DNA of 64,000 bases, taken from the NCBI RefSeq assembly GCF_031198435.1, contig NZ_CP133548.1, forward strand, positions 558,001 to 622,000. Direction: 5' to 3'. This stretch comes from Pleionea litopenaei (GTDB taxonomy: Bacteria > Pseudomonadota > Gammaproteobacteria > Enterobacterales > Kangiellaceae). The position numbers were made by a program, and so were the translations under genes. The notes below the pieces were generated by a model. That model saw only the letters and a program-made list of their open reading frames with translations. It was not told the DNA's origin and did not search any database. Shown here in pieces: positions 18,307 to 28,210 of this stretch (position 1 is the first letter of the stretch; each line of letters starts with the position of its first letter).

Positions 18307-18582
18307 ATGTTTGATAAAAAAAGCCGATACCGTAATAGTGAAATTTATAAAGTCACAGATTCCAGAGGTCGATTGGTCGACGTTGTTTGTGCTGTCGATA
18401 AACCCATTCAGAGCTTTCTTGGTTACCACCGAAGAAAGCAAGGGCAACGACTCGATCATCTTGCCTTTCGGTATATGAAAGATGCGACAGGATTTTGGCG
18501 ACTGGCGGAGTTTAATCAAGCAATGATGGCGGAACAATTAAGTGAAGTCCAAGAGATTGCCGTTCCAGCTGAGAGAAATTAA
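18307..18582 (+). CDS. Small LysM/gpX-like baseplate protein
   Basis: 91 residues with the eCIS pattern SRYRNSEIYKVTDSRGR ... GYHRRKQGQRLDHLAFRYMKDATGFWRLAEFN, which is the tail-protein-X/LysM-like fold that pins the hub to the tube adaptor. ATG 18307 is chosen over TTG 18304 because AGGAG lies 6 nt upstream. It sits between the tube adaptor and gpD genes, the normal position for this component. Confidence 0.88.
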   Translation: MFDKKSRYRNSEIYKVTDSRGRLVDVVCAVDKPIQSFLGYHRRKQGQRLDHLAFRYMKDATGFWRLAEFNQAMMAEQLSEVQEIAVPAERN

Positions 18583-18596
18583 CGGGTTACTAAGGT

Positions 18597-19652
18597 ATGG
18601 ATTCGAGAATTGTTTTAACCATAAACGGAAATGTAAGTGACTTATTAACGTCATCAGCTAGCATTTCGGTTTATGAAAAAGCAGGCCAAGCAACTGAGTT
18701 TCAATTGCGATTACCTATCGACATAGTTGACTCTGACTTTCCTATGTTACTCGAAAATGATCTAGCTCCCGGTAATGAAGTTATGATTTTGGCCTCTTCA
18801 GATGATGTATCTGAATGCTTAGTCAAAGGACAAATCTTCGGTCACGAAGTTCAATACCTTCATGGAGGAGTTGGTTCGAGTGTCAGGGTTTTTGGTGGTG
18901 ATAGCCGGTTTACTATGCAAAGAGAAAATAAATGCGTGCAATGGGCAGACGTAACCGATAGCGAAGTCGTTTCGTCAATAGTTGCTCAGTATGGAATGAT
19001 TCCTGAAGTCAGTGCGACTGACTCTCGCCATTTAACCGAGAAGCACTCACTGATTCAGCGAAATACCGATGATTTTTTTATCGATATGTTAGCAAAAAGA
19101 AATGGTTTTTTGTTTTGGGTTGGATCAGACGACTCAGGAATCGAGACGGCCTATTTTCAACCGCCTCAGTTACAAGGCGATGCTCACTTTGATTTGGTAA
19201 TTAATATGGACGAAGCTAATCTTGATGAGTTTACTTTAAAATGGGACTGTTTAAGAGCGACTGAATTTAGTGCCAATCAACTCGACCTCAACTCTCTAGA
19301 ATTAATTGAGGCTAATGCATCTGAGGCAGATTTAGAATTTCTTGGTAACACCATGCTTAGTCAAGTCATTAATCAGCAAGCGAATTTTCATTCTTTAGCG
19401 CCAGCGAACGATACTGGATGTTTAACATCACTGTCAAAAGGAATGCTTAACGATTCACAATGGTTTATCCATGGAAAATGTGTCACCAGCGCTAATCGAC
19501 TAGGACGAATTTTGAGAGCTAATAAATTGGCTAACATACGAGGCCTGGGCAGTCGACACAGTGGTTATTATTACATCGTTTCGGTGACTCATACGATAGA
19601 TTCCACTCGTCATCTAATGAATGTAGAGGTGGTGCGCAATGCTTGGTCATAG
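18597..19652 (+). CDS. Baseplate hub protein, phage gpD-like
   Basis: Hub half of the spike complex (first part of Afp8/VgrG; late-control gene D family). The core SLIQRNTDDFFIDMLAKRNGFLFWV is the conserved gpD helix and strand, and a C-terminal barrel segment with FIHGKCVTSANRLGRIL follows. 351 residues is normal. Hub and spike are separate genes here, whereas VgrG-like proteins join them. The ATG follows TAAGG by a single base, an unusually short spacing, so translation may depend on the upstream gene. Confidence 0.88.
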   Translation: MDSRIVLTINGNVSDLLTSSASISVYEKAGQATEFQLRLPIDIVDSDFPMLLENDLAPGNEVMILASSDDVSECLVKGQIFGHEVQYLHGGVGSSVRVFGGDSRFTMQRENKCVQWADVTDSEVVSSIVAQYGMIPEVSATDSRHLTEKHSLIQRNTDDFFIDMLAKRNGFLFWVGSDDSGIETAYFQPPQLQGDAHFDLVINMDEANLDEFTLKWDCLRATEFSANQLDLNSLELIEANASEADLEFLGNTMLSQVINQQANFHSLAPANDTGCLTSLSKGMLNDSQWFIHGKCVTSANRLGRILRANKLANIRGLGSRHSGYYYIVSVTHTIDSTRHLMNVEVVRNAWS

Positions 19653-19663
19653 CGAGGTCTAAA

Positions 19664-20221
19664 ATGTTTAATCGAGTTAAATATTCGAATGGTTTCCCAA
19701 GTGATCAAAGTTTTTTTGGGAAGTACCGAGGAAAAGTCATTGACACTAATGATCCAACTTCAAGGGGACGGTTGTTGGTAAGCATTCCTGCGGTGTTAGG
19801 TGAAATTACGGTTTGGGCAATGCCTTGTGTTCCCTATGCAGGCGATCAAGTCGGGTTCTATTCGATACCGCCCGTTGATAGTGGAGTTTGGTGTGAGTTT
19901 GAAGGAGGAGATCCTTCGTATCCAATTTGGGTAGGGTGTTTTTGGGCCGATGGTCAACTCCCAGATGATTCCGATCAAAACATAAAGATCTGGAAGACAA
20001 AAGAACTAACCGTTCGTCTCGATGACAATGCAAGTGAAATTCTGATTGAAAGCAGTGATGGAGCCAAGGTAGTGATTACCAGTGAAGTGCTTAGTGATGC
20101 TGGAGGCGCTAATCATACCGTCGGAGGTTCAGGTGTGATATCAGACAGTGGCGGTAATGGCAAAGTTGAAGTGACCAGTGCTTCTGTTTCAGTTAATGGA
20201 AATGCATTAGAAGTTATTTGA
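19664..20221 (+). CDS. Baseplate spike protein, gpV/gp5 OB-fold type
   Basis: Central spike (second part of Afp8). The OB-fold pattern is clear: FFGKYRGKVIDTNDPTSRGR, then VWAMPCVPYAGDQVGFYSIPPVDSGVWCEFEGGDPSYPIWVG. The C-terminal residues form short beta repeats rich in Gly, Ser and Asp, expected to build the needle. ATG 19664 is preferred because GAGG lies 6 nt upstream; the frame itself extends back to TTG 19643 within the hub gene. 185 residues, a compact spike without lysozyme domain. Confidence 0.9.
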   Translation: MFNRVKYSNGFPSDQSFFGKYRGKVIDTNDPTSRGRLLVSIPAVLGEITVWAMPCVPYAGDQVGFYSIPPVDSGVWCEFEGGDPSYPIWVGCFWADGQLPDDSDQNIKIWKTKELTVRLDDNASEILIESSDGAKVVITSEVLSDAGGANHTVGGSGVISDSGGNGKVEVTSASVSVNGNALEVI

Positions 20222-20309
20222 ATGAATAGCAATCAATAACTTTTTTAATGGTTTCTAAACTCACTGAATAAATAACACGTTAAGCATAGCTATTTAAGGA
20301 AAATGAAAG

Positions 20310-20651
20310 ATGAGCAGCAATACCCATACAACCATGAGTCAACTCACCTGTCCACATGGCGGCTCCATAACGATAGCTTCCTCAAATACCAGTGTTTTCG
20401 CTGACCAGTCATCTGTCGCGACCATTAGCGATACTTTTACCGTAGTAGGGTGTCCATTTCAAATTCCAGGTACGCCACCCATTCCAAGTCCATGTGTCAC
20501 CGTACAATGGATAAAATCTGACTTGCGAGTAAAGGTCAGTGGCCAATTCACGGTGAGTGCTCAAAGCGTTGGTTTATGCTTGTCGGCTCAACAATTGCCT
20601 CAAGGACAAGTTATGTCAGTGAATACCCAATTAAAAGTTTCTAGTCAGTAG
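20310..20651 (+). CDS. PAAR-like spike tip (Afp10-like)
   Basis: 113 residues that cap the spike needle. It opens with LTCPHGGSITI and continues with repeated short strands, a Gly-Cys-Pro (VVGCPFQIPGTPPIPSPC) turn and a conserved tryptophan, as in the PAAR-like/DUF4280-type proteins of eCIS. Cys and His residues could hold the tip metal ion. RBS AAGGAAAAT lies just upstream. It follows the spike gene after an 88-bp gap with no other feature. Confidence 0.85.
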   Translation: MSSNTHTTMSQLTCPHGGSITIASSNTSVFADQSSVATISDTFTVVGCPFQIPGTPPIPSPCVTVQWIKSDLRVKVSGQFTVSAQSVGLCLSAQQLPQGQVMSVNTQLKVSSQ

Positions 20652-20666
20652 CTTAGGGAGAGAGCT

Positions 20667-21038
20667 ATGAACGCATTTAAAAGTTTTAAACATCCGATTG
20701 CCATTGATCTTGGTACTCGTTCTTTAAGTATTGAACGCGATTATGAACAACATGTGGTTCAGCTCATTAAGCAGGTCTTGTTTACCAATCCTGGTGAGCG
20801 GGTCAATTTACCCGACTTTGGATGTGGTCTGAGGCAATTGATCTTTGCTCCAAACAGTGACGTGGCTGCAAGTATTGCTCAAGTTAAGGTTTATCAAGCA
20901 TTAGACAAATGGCTTTCGTCAGTAATGGATGTCGATGCAGTAGAAATCAAGTCTAGTAATGAAAAGCTCTATATCAATATTGCTTACTATTTGAAAACCA
21001 GTGTTGATAAAAAAACATTAAACGTTGAGGTAAGCTAA
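20667..21038 (+). CDS. Baseplate wedge protein, GPW/gp25 family (Afp9-like)
   Basis: 123 residues with the nearly invariant gp25 signature NPGERVNLPDFGCGLRQLIFAPNS. In T4 and Afp this protein joins the sheath to the wedge and starts sheath assembly. A GGGAGAG Shine-Dalgarno precedes the ATG. The last base of its stop is the first base of the next gene's ATG, so translation is coupled. Confidence 0.95.
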   Translation: MNAFKSFKHPIAIDLGTRSLSIERDYEQHVVQLIKQVLFTNPGERVNLPDFGCGLRQLIFAPNSDVAASIAQVKVYQALDKWLSSVMDVDAVEIKSSNEKLYINIAYYLKTSVDKKTLNVEVS

Positions 21039-23500
21039 TGGCCAAAGTCGATCGCTTACAGCATTTAGTCGAGCAAAATACGGTTTGTGGTATGGACTTT
21101 ATCTACGTCTATCCCGATCAGCATTTAATCGATGTTTATTTTCACCAACATGATGCTTCGCCTCAAGCTAATGAAATTCTTTCTGATCTGACAGTGGATG
21201 ATCTGTTGATTGAGAGTCAACTCAATTTAGTCCCTTCATTTTCTGATCCTAATCAGCTTGTTAAAGAGGTGGTGCAAGTTGTGGGAATAGTGTGGACTTC
21301 AGTTGATGATAGAACCGTTTTACGAGTTGCTGTCGCAGAAAATGGTGGTTACTCACCTTATACATTTAAAATTCAGCACGCCAGCATCGATCACTACTTT
21401 CGTCAATTGGTGTTTAGTTTTAAAGCTAACTGTCCCAGTGACCTTGACTGTAAGCAACAAGCGGTAAAGTGTAATGAACCGAAAGAAATGGATTTTCCAG
21501 TGGATTATACCGCTAGAGACTTTAATAGTTTTCGACGAGCGTTACTAGAATTTGCTTCACAAAAATACCCAGATTGGCAAGACCGTTTGCATGCAGATGT
21601 TGGTGTAATGCTAACAGAAGTCTTTGCTGCGCTTGGTGATGAATTATCTTTCTATCAAAATAATATCGTTCGTGAAGGGTATTTAGAAACGGCCTCTCAG
21701 CGTCGTTCGGTTCGCCATTTAGCACGTTTAGTCGATTATGAGCTACATGAAGGGTTAGCCGCTAATGGTTGGCTGTGCGTGATGGCACAAGAAAATGCAA
21801 TTGGTAGTCTTAAAGCCGGAATTAAATTTTACGCTCAAAAAGACAGTGGAGAGAGACTTGTTTATGAACTGGGGAAAGGCCTTGCTGACCAGATTCATGG
21901 TAGGGAATTCTTAATTGATCATCGACTAAATGAATTGAGTCCCTACGTATGGGATGAAGACGATCTGTGTTTACCAGAAGGCGCTACCAGCATTGATGTA
22001 GAAGGCGATATTACATCCGTTTTTTCATTCGATGAGCCAAGTGATGATCCAACTGGAAAATGGGTGGTTTTAACTGAAAGCTCGTCAGTCAAACGAACGT
22101 GTCCTCTAAATTGGCTGGTAAGAATTACGCGTTTAGAAATTATTGAAGACAGACTGCTAGAGCAATTAATTACGCGAATTTATTGGTCGTCAGAACAAGC
22201 GGTTCCCTTTGAAATGTCATTGGAGTCGTTAACAATAAAGTGCAATCTATTACCGATATCCGCTGGTGAAACTCATGAGTTGCTTTATTTGGTCGGTGAA
22301 TTTGATGACGAGCAAGCAATTCCTGACTCAGAGAAAATGAGAATTAACTGTGCGATTCAGCGAAGAGTTAATCGGCAAGTAAAATATTACCAGACACTGC
22401 CAGACCCAAACCAATCAGATCTCACATGGTTGGGAAGCGATCCGAGATCAAGCGCTCCAGAAGTCTATTTAGAAGAGGTGGAGTTTGATGGCGTTAGTTG
22501 GATTCCAAAATCAATTCAGTGGACCTGGCAACGGTCTTTGTTAGGTGTCTATTCTTCGTTGCCTAACGAGCGACATTTTACCCTTGATGATGGCAGCTGG
22601 GGGCGTGTCGTTGGATATTGGAGAAACGGTGTTGAATTTGTTCACAAGGATTATCAAAAGGATGAGGGGTCATCAATTACTTTTGGCGATGGTGAATTTG
22701 GCGCCATACCGAGTTCGGGAACGGTATTTCGAGTCTATTATCGATTAGGCAATGGTGTTGAAACCAATGTCAACGCAAATAGCATCGTACATTTAATGGA
22801 ACCGGAACCTCTTATCGAAAGTATTTATAATCCGGTCGCATTAACTAATGGATTTGCAAAGGAAAGTATTGGCGAAGCGAAACAAGTGATTCCACATGCC
22901 TTTCGAAGTACAACCTATCGAGCGGTTAAACCGGAAGATTATGCTGAAGCGACTGAGCGATTGAGTTGGGTGCAAAGTGCCGGAGCAAAAATGCGATGGA
23001 CGGGTGCTTGGCTAACCTTGTTTGCAACACCGGACCCGAAATCGTCGACCAGCTTATCAATTAAGCAAGAAAATCAGATGAGAGCACAATTAAATCGATT
23101 TCGACAAGCAGGTCAAGCAGTTGAAGTGCGTTCTCCCAAGTACGCGAATATTGATTTAATTATAACGGTTTGTGTAAAACCAAGTGCTTACATAGGCGTT
23201 GTTAAAGAAGAAATATTGACTTATTTGATTGGGAGTGGAGCGGAGGAGAGTTTCTTTTCTCCGAATAATTTTACCTTCGGTACACCTCTTTTAAGATCGA
23301 ATTTAGAAGCGGCTATTCAATCGCTGCCAGGAGTGCGTGCGATATTAGGAATTAAAGTGAGACGACGAGGCTTCTTTGATTGGCGAGAGATGACGGAGAT
23401 GGTATTTCCAGTAGCCATGGATGAAGTTATTCGAATTGAGAATAACTATGACTTTCCAGAACGAGGCATATTAACCTTAGCAATGGAGGGCGGAGTATGA
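21038..23500 (+). CDS. Large baseplate wedge protein, gpJ-like (Afp11-type), first copy
   Basis: 820 residues. After an N-terminal DUF-type segment (about 150 residues) comes the eCIS baseplate signature MDFPVDYTARDFNSFRRALLEFA, the helical pair GVMLTEVFAALGDELSFYQNNIVREGYLETA and the domain ITFGDGEFGAIPSSGTVFRVYYRLGNG. This is the 'putative baseplate assembly protein' family, T4 gp6-like, forming the iris ring around the hub. Gene order gp25, gpJ, gpJ, gpI is the standard order. It overlaps its downstream neighbour by 4 bp. Confidence 0.92.
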   Translation: MAKVDRLQHLVEQNTVCGMDFIYVYPDQHLIDVYFHQHDASPQANEILSDLTVDDLLIESQLNLVPSFSDPNQLVKEVVQVVGIVWTSVDDRTVLRVAVAENGGYSPYTFKIQHASIDHYFRQLVFSFKANCPSDLDCKQQAVKCNEPKEMDFPVDYTARDFNSFRRALLEFASQKYPDWQDRLHADVGVMLTEVFAALGDELSFYQNNIVREGYLETASQRRSVRHLARLVDYELHEGLAANGWLCVMAQENAIGSLKAGIKFYAQKDSGERLVYELGKGLADQIHGREFLIDHRLNELSPYVWDEDDLCLPEGATSIDVEGDITSVFSFDEPSDDPTGKWVVLTESSSVKRTCPLNWLVRITRLEIIEDRLLEQLITRIYWSSEQAVPFEMSLESLTIKCNLLPISAGETHELLYLVGEFDDEQAIPDSEKMRINCAIQRRVNRQVKYYQTLPDPNQSDLTWLGSDPRSSAPEVYLEEVEFDGVSWIPKSIQWTWQRSLLGVYSSLPNERHFTLDDGSWGRVVGYWRNGVEFVHKDYQKDEGSSITFGDGEFGAIPSSGTVFRVYYRLGNGVETNVNANSIVHLMEPEPLIESIYNPVALTNGFAKESIGEAKQVIPHAFRSTTYRAVKPEDYAEATERLSWVQSAGAKMRWTGAWLTLFATPDPKSSTSLSIKQENQMRAQLNRFRQAGQAVEVRSPKYANIDLIITVCVKPSAYIGVVKEEILTYLIGSGAEESFFSPNNFTFGTPLLRSNLEAAIQSLPGVRAILGIKVRRRGFFDWREMTEMVFPVAMDEVIRIENNYDFPERGILTLAMEGGV

Positions 23501-25947
23501 GTCAGTGTACCTGCGTTAATAAAGTTCACTGCGAGTGTACAATCAGTAAAACTCCGCAACCTGGACTAAAATATTTTTCTAGGCAATGGAAAACCTTTGC
23601 TGATTTTCGTGGTGATATGAAAGCATTAGTTCCTAACTATTCAGCATTAGATGGATGGGAGCCATGCACTCTTGATGACTGGGGACTGATTATTATTGAT
23701 ATGTGGGCCTATGTTGCCGACGTGCAAAATTTTTACGATCAAGTGTTTGCTCATGAGCTCTATTTAACCTCAGCTAAGCGCCGATTATCGATAACAAAAC
23801 TTACGAGCTTGTTAGGTTACAAACCTAAACCTGCGGTTGCTGCCAGTGCGTATTTGAAAGTTATGGCACAAGGAACACAACTGATAAAGTTTTCAAAGGG
23901 CTTGGCTTTTCGCTCAGCGGCATTTGACGAAGAGCCACCACAGGTATTTGAAGTAGAAGCAGACGTTAATATTCATTCGTCCAATAACGACTGGAGAGTC
24001 GATACCGAACAACTCAATGGCTTTAGCTCTGATTCGGCAGCAGGCGCAGATGTCGAAGTTGATGCTGTTTATGTCAATACCAAGTATTATTTTCGCTCCG
24101 GAGATGTCGTCTTATTTAAGATTGATGGTGAGTCAGCGGCCTATCATCAGTCCTCAAAAATTCAAAATGTATTAAGCTATACAGATTCTTCGGGAAAAAA
24201 ATTAAATAAGTTAGACTTGTCTAGTAGTATTGATATTCCTAATGGAACCTTGTCAAGTAATGTTCAAATTTACCGAGCGAATCTATCTCAAAATTTGTGG
24301 AAGCAAAGTTATTTTTCGGGAGATCCGAAAGCAGTAGATGGTAATCAGATTGTACTAGATACTCTTTCTTCGAAAATCAGCGCTAACGATGAGTTGATAT
24401 TAAGTTATCAAAATGAATATAAATACGCGATGGTTGAGTCGAATAGTGATACTCAGCTAACCATTCAAGGCGCTACTTCGCAAATGGTCGAAGATGCCGA
24501 GGGGAACGATGTTCCAGTTCCAATACCGGCATTGAAGTCATTGAGTTCCAAGATTTTGCTAGACCGCACGATTGATAATGGCAGCTGGGTGAGTGCTAAT
24601 GCAAATGCTATCAAAGTATATTATTCCTTTCAAAAAATCTGCTCCCTTGAGCTACCTTCCTTAACGGATTTTGAGCTTGATACCAGCGTTCACTCTACGT
24701 TGCCTTTAAATCAACCGCTTGTTAAAAACAAATTAGCGCCGGATGTGCAGCAAGTATTTATACAAGACAGCCAAGATGAAGCATTAAGAATCAATGCAAC
24801 TTTAGATTATGACTCTACCAATCTTGATATAGGTCAAGCAATTGAACATGCAAGTTTTGTCCCACCTCTCACGATATTTGGAAATCTAGTGAAAGTTAGT
24901 CGTGGCGAAAGCGTAGAACACGAGGTTCTAGGCAGTGGACTTGTAACTGAAAAGAATCAATTCTTTACATTAAAGAAAAAACCTCTAACTTACCTAAATA
25001 ACTACAATAGTGCGAGTGAACAAGGGATTGAAAGCACTTTGAAAGTCTATGTAAATGGCGTTGCGTGGGATGAGGTCGATAATTTTTACAATACAGGTCC
25101 TACAGACCAAGTATTTGTCGTAACTCATGATGAAGACGAAAATACATTCATCCAGTTTGGTGATGGAAATCGCGGAGCTCGTCTTCCATCAGGCGTTGAT
25201 AATATTATTGCCTATTATCGGTTTGGTGCGGGAAAAAGTAGTCCTCCGAAAAACACCATAAATCAAATGGTCCAGCCAATTAATGGGGTAACATCGGTGA
25301 CCAATCCGATTGCGTCTACTGGAGGCAGTGAGCGTGAGGATATTGAAGACATTCAATTACTAGCTCCGCAATCCTCATTGCTTTTGGGTCGAGCAATATC
25401 AATTGAAGATATGGCCGTTGTTGCTCGAAGTGTCGCCGGTGTAAGTTTCGCTCATGCTTCTTGGCAGTGGCAAGACAAGCAACAGCGAGCCATGGTTTGT
25501 GTATGGATTCTGGCAGATGAAGCTACGGCACTTCCGGTAAAGCAAAAGATTCGATCGTTGAGTCATGATAATTTGCCTTTTTCAGTTGAAGTAATTAAAC
25601 CATTTGAACTTGGTTTAAGCCTCGACGTGTCAATAGATGACAAATACATTACAGAGAATGTGTTGAGTGACATTTACCAAATACTCTTATCCGACACAGG
25701 GCTTTTAACTCCAGAAAAAATGGGGTTTGGTCGAGCACTGTTTAGAAGTCAAATTTTTGAAGTGTTGCACAGTGTTTCAGGTGTAATGAGCGTTAACAGC
25801 ATATCTCTATTGTTCTACGGGTGGACTTTTCCATGGAACTCTTCAGCAATCAAAGCTCCAACAGGCTTTGTTTGGGATTTTATTAACGCGGGCGTTAAAG
25901 TGAATGGAAAATATTTGGTGCCGCCGAATGTAGAAGGAGCTGAGTAA
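23497..25947 (+). CDS. Large baseplate wedge protein, gpJ-like, second copy
   Basis: 816 residues, related in plan to the preceding protein: LDDWGLIIIDMWAYVADVQNFYDQVFAHELYLTSAKRR corresponds to the first copy's helical pair (split here: LDDWGLIIIDMWAYVADV then YDQVFAHELYLT), and FIQFGDGNRGARLPSGV corresponds to its ITFGDGEFG domain. The N-terminus is unusual in holding a cysteine cluster (CTCVNKVHCEC). The two proteins probably form a heterodimeric wedge, like T4 gp6/gp7 or paired Afp11/Afp12 proteins. ATG overlaps the previous TGA. Confidence 0.88.
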   Translation: MSQCTCVNKVHCECTISKTPQPGLKYFSRQWKTFADFRGDMKALVPNYSALDGWEPCTLDDWGLIIIDMWAYVADVQNFYDQVFAHELYLTSAKRRLSITKLTSLLGYKPKPAVAASAYLKVMAQGTQLIKFSKGLAFRSAAFDEEPPQVFEVEADVNIHSSNNDWRVDTEQLNGFSSDSAAGADVEVDAVYVNTKYYFRSGDVVLFKIDGESAAYHQSSKIQNVLSYTDSSGKKLNKLDLSSSIDIPNGTLSSNVQIYRANLSQNLWKQSYFSGDPKAVDGNQIVLDTLSSKISANDELILSYQNEYKYAMVESNSDTQLTIQGATSQMVEDAEGNDVPVPIPALKSLSSKILLDRTIDNGSWVSANANAIKVYYSFQKICSLELPSLTDFELDTSVHSTLPLNQPLVKNKLAPDVQQVFIQDSQDEALRINATLDYDSTNLDIGQAIEHASFVPPLTIFGNLVKVSRGESVEHEVLGSGLVTEKNQFFTLKKKPLTYLNNYNSASEQGIESTLKVYVNGVAWDEVDNFYNTGPTDQVFVVTHDEDENTFIQFGDGNRGARLPSGVDNIIAYYRFGAGKSSPPKNTINQMVQPINGVTSVTNPIASTGGSEREDIEDIQLLAPQSSLLLGRAISIEDMAVVARSVAGVSFAHASWQWQDKQQRAMVCVWILADEATALPVKQKIRSLSHDNLPFSVEVIKPFELGLSLDVSIDDKYITENVLSDIYQILLSDTGLLTPEKMGFGRALFRSQIFEVLHSVSGVMSVNSISLLFYGWTFPWNSSAIKAPTGFVWDFINAGVKVNGKYLVPPNVEGAE

Positions 25948-25948
25948 T

Positions 25949-28198
25949 ATGAACTTAATTGATGATGGATTTGATCGATATTATTCAGAAAAGTTATGGG
26001 AAATGATACCTGAATACTATCGAAATGAAGACGGTCTATCTGACCGGCCCGATGTTTTGCGTTCGATTATTGAAATCATTGCTTCGCAAGTTGCAGTAGT
26101 GCGTAGGAGTCACGATGCTCTGTGGAATGATCAGTATATAGAACTCTGTGATCAGTGGGCGGTTCCATATATAGGCGATCTACTGGCAACTAGATTATTA
26201 TCAAGCAGCAATGAACGAGGTCAAAGAGTTGATGTCGCAAAAACGATTTATTACCGACGCAGAAAAGGAACTCTAGGAGTTTTAGAAGAGCTTATTAGTG
26301 ATATTAGTGGGTGGGAGGGTAACGTCACAGAATATTATCAGCATCTGGCTCGACATTATCACGGTCTAGAAGCCGCGCCCGCTGAAAGTCGGTTTACAAA
26401 AACACCCAAAGGAGGTACCGCTAATCTACGTAGCCTACAGGGTGCTCAACTCTTAAATTCGGATTTCAATGAGTATTCGCATACACCCGAGTTTCGCCGT
26501 CATAATGGAAGCCTGGGCAAATTGAATATTCAAAAGCTCGGCATTAATTTATATCGTATTCGAGCTTATGCCATTAATGGAGGGCAACCCTTTAAGTTAG
26601 ATGATAATCGATTTTGTTTTGATCCTTCAGGTCGAAACACACAGTTAATGCAAATGCGGTCGAGAGACAATAATTATAATAATTGGGTGGAAGCCAATCC
26701 TTGGGAAGTAATGGCACCGATGAGCTGCCACTTATTTAATCATTGTAACTTTAATATAACGGCGGCGGTTGCTAACGTTCTTAGGATTGAAGATGGCGTA
26801 AGTGATGGAGCACTGGTTCGATTATTAAAACGGATCCCTAATAAGGTATTCTCTGAATCGGATCTAACCCAGTTAGTTGCGCAGTTGAATGAACCAGAAC
26901 TGCAAAACGAAGCAACTCGCTTAACTTTGTTTAATTATGGTCTTGCTGAAAATTGTGGTCGTTCTGGTTTGTATCCGAAATCAGTATCGATTAACTACGA
27001 CGATATGATTACCTCAGCAGAAGTCGCTGCTGCAGATTTAAATGATTGGCCTAGGAGTATTCCAAATCGAGCATTGCTGTTCGATCCGGAAAAAGGACGT
27101 ATCGAAGTCAATGGGCTTTCAGAAGAATTTACCGTGAATTATTTCTATGGGACTTGTGCTCCAATCGGTGCAGGATCTTATCAGCGTGATTTACCGCCAC
27201 TGTTGGTAAAAACCAATGTTACAGGAGGCGGTGCGCTTAGTGCTTCTGAAATTAATAATGAAGGGGCAAGTGAAATACAAGATAATTTATCGTATCGCCC
27301 CTTGTCAGATAAATTAAGTGTTCGAGATTTAACCTTACGTGCTAAAAACGGGTGTCGTCCTTACATTACGATGGAGACTAACTGGGTACTTCGATGCACT
27401 GACGGTGAAACGGACGCCAAAATATTACTAGATGGGCTTTGGATCGGTAGTTCTGACAATGATAATGAAATTATTATTCGAGGAGACGGCGACTATGAGA
27501 GCGTTTTAATTCGTCACTGCACTCTGGATCCTGGTGGATCCAGAGATATTGCTGAACAAATCATTTGGCCAGTCCGTTTGGTTATTGAAAATAAAGTTGA
27601 ATATTTGAAGATAGAACGTTCAATCGTTGGGCAAATTATATTGCGAGGAAATGGACTCATTGAGCATTTAGAAGTCATTGACTCGATCGTTGATGTGCGT
27701 AGCCATTTAAATTTGTGGGAGCAATCTGAAATTGAGCCTGCTCCTGAACCTAGTCACTCTATCGCCATTAACTTACCGTCGAGCACCGTTACTTTATCTG
27801 GAGTTACTGTTTTTGGTGAAGTTAATGTTAATCGATTATGGTGCAGTAATTCGATCATCACAGAAATGGTTGATGTAAGCGATACTCAAGATGGTTGTTT
27901 TCGATTTAGTGCAGCGGTTGCTGGCAGTCGAGTACCTCGTGCTTATCATTCTTATGAAATTGATCCAACTCGATACGAACAGAGTAAAGGGCTATTCACA
28001 TCAACGAGTTTCGGTCACATTGGCTATGGGCAATTAAGTCAAATTGCACCGAAAGAAGTTTCGCAAGGTGGAGAAGACAAGTCCGAGATGGGGGCTTTTA
28101 ACTTTGAGAAGGCGCCTTATAAACGAAAAGATTTAGAAAAGAAAATTAATGAATACATACCTTTTGGGTTAATTCCACTTTTTACCTATGAGACCTAA
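25949..28198 (+). CDS. Tail protein gpI-like baseplate component (Afp12-type)
   Basis: 749 residues. The first 130 residues match the phage tail protein I pattern seen in eCIS: WEMIPEYYRNEDG, VAVVRRSHDALWNDQYIELCDQW split by AVPYIGDLLATR, then RRRKGTLGVLEELISDISGW. The remainder is a long beta-rich region (residues 430-700) with repeated short strands such as VLIRHCTLDPGG and LIEHLEVIDSIVD, which look like a parallel beta-helix. It probably links the baseplate to outer appendages. It begins 1 bp after the previous stop. Confidence 0.85.
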   Translation: MNLIDDGFDRYYSEKLWEMIPEYYRNEDGLSDRPDVLRSIIEIIASQVAVVRRSHDALWNDQYIELCDQWAVPYIGDLLATRLLSSSNERGQRVDVAKTIYYRRRKGTLGVLEELISDISGWEGNVTEYYQHLARHYHGLEAAPAESRFTKTPKGGTANLRSLQGAQLLNSDFNEYSHTPEFRRHNGSLGKLNIQKLGINLYRIRAYAINGGQPFKLDDNRFCFDPSGRNTQLMQMRSRDNNYNNWVEANPWEVMAPMSCHLFNHCNFNITAAVANVLRIEDGVSDGALVRLLKRIPNKVFSESDLTQLVAQLNEPELQNEATRLTLFNYGLAENCGRSGLYPKSVSINYDDMITSAEVAAADLNDWPRSIPNRALLFDPEKGRIEVNGLSEEFTVNYFYGTCAPIGAGSYQRDLPPLLVKTNVTGGGALSASEINNEGASEIQDNLSYRPLSDKLSVRDLTLRAKNGCRPYITMETNWVLRCTDGETDAKILLDGLWIGSSDNDNEIIIRGDGDYESVLIRHCTLDPGGSRDIAEQIIWPVRLVIENKVEYLKIERSIVGQIILRGNGLIEHLEVIDSIVDVRSHLNLWEQSEIEPAPEPSHSIAINLPSSTVTLSGVTVFGEVNVNRLWCSNSIITEMVDVSDTQDGCFRFSAAVAGSRVPRAYHSYEIDPTRYEQSKGLFTSTSFGHIGYGQLSQIAPKEVSQGGEDKSEMGAFNFEKAPYKRKDLEKKINEYIPFGLIPLFTYET

Positions 28199-28210
28199 GG
28201 AATAGTGACA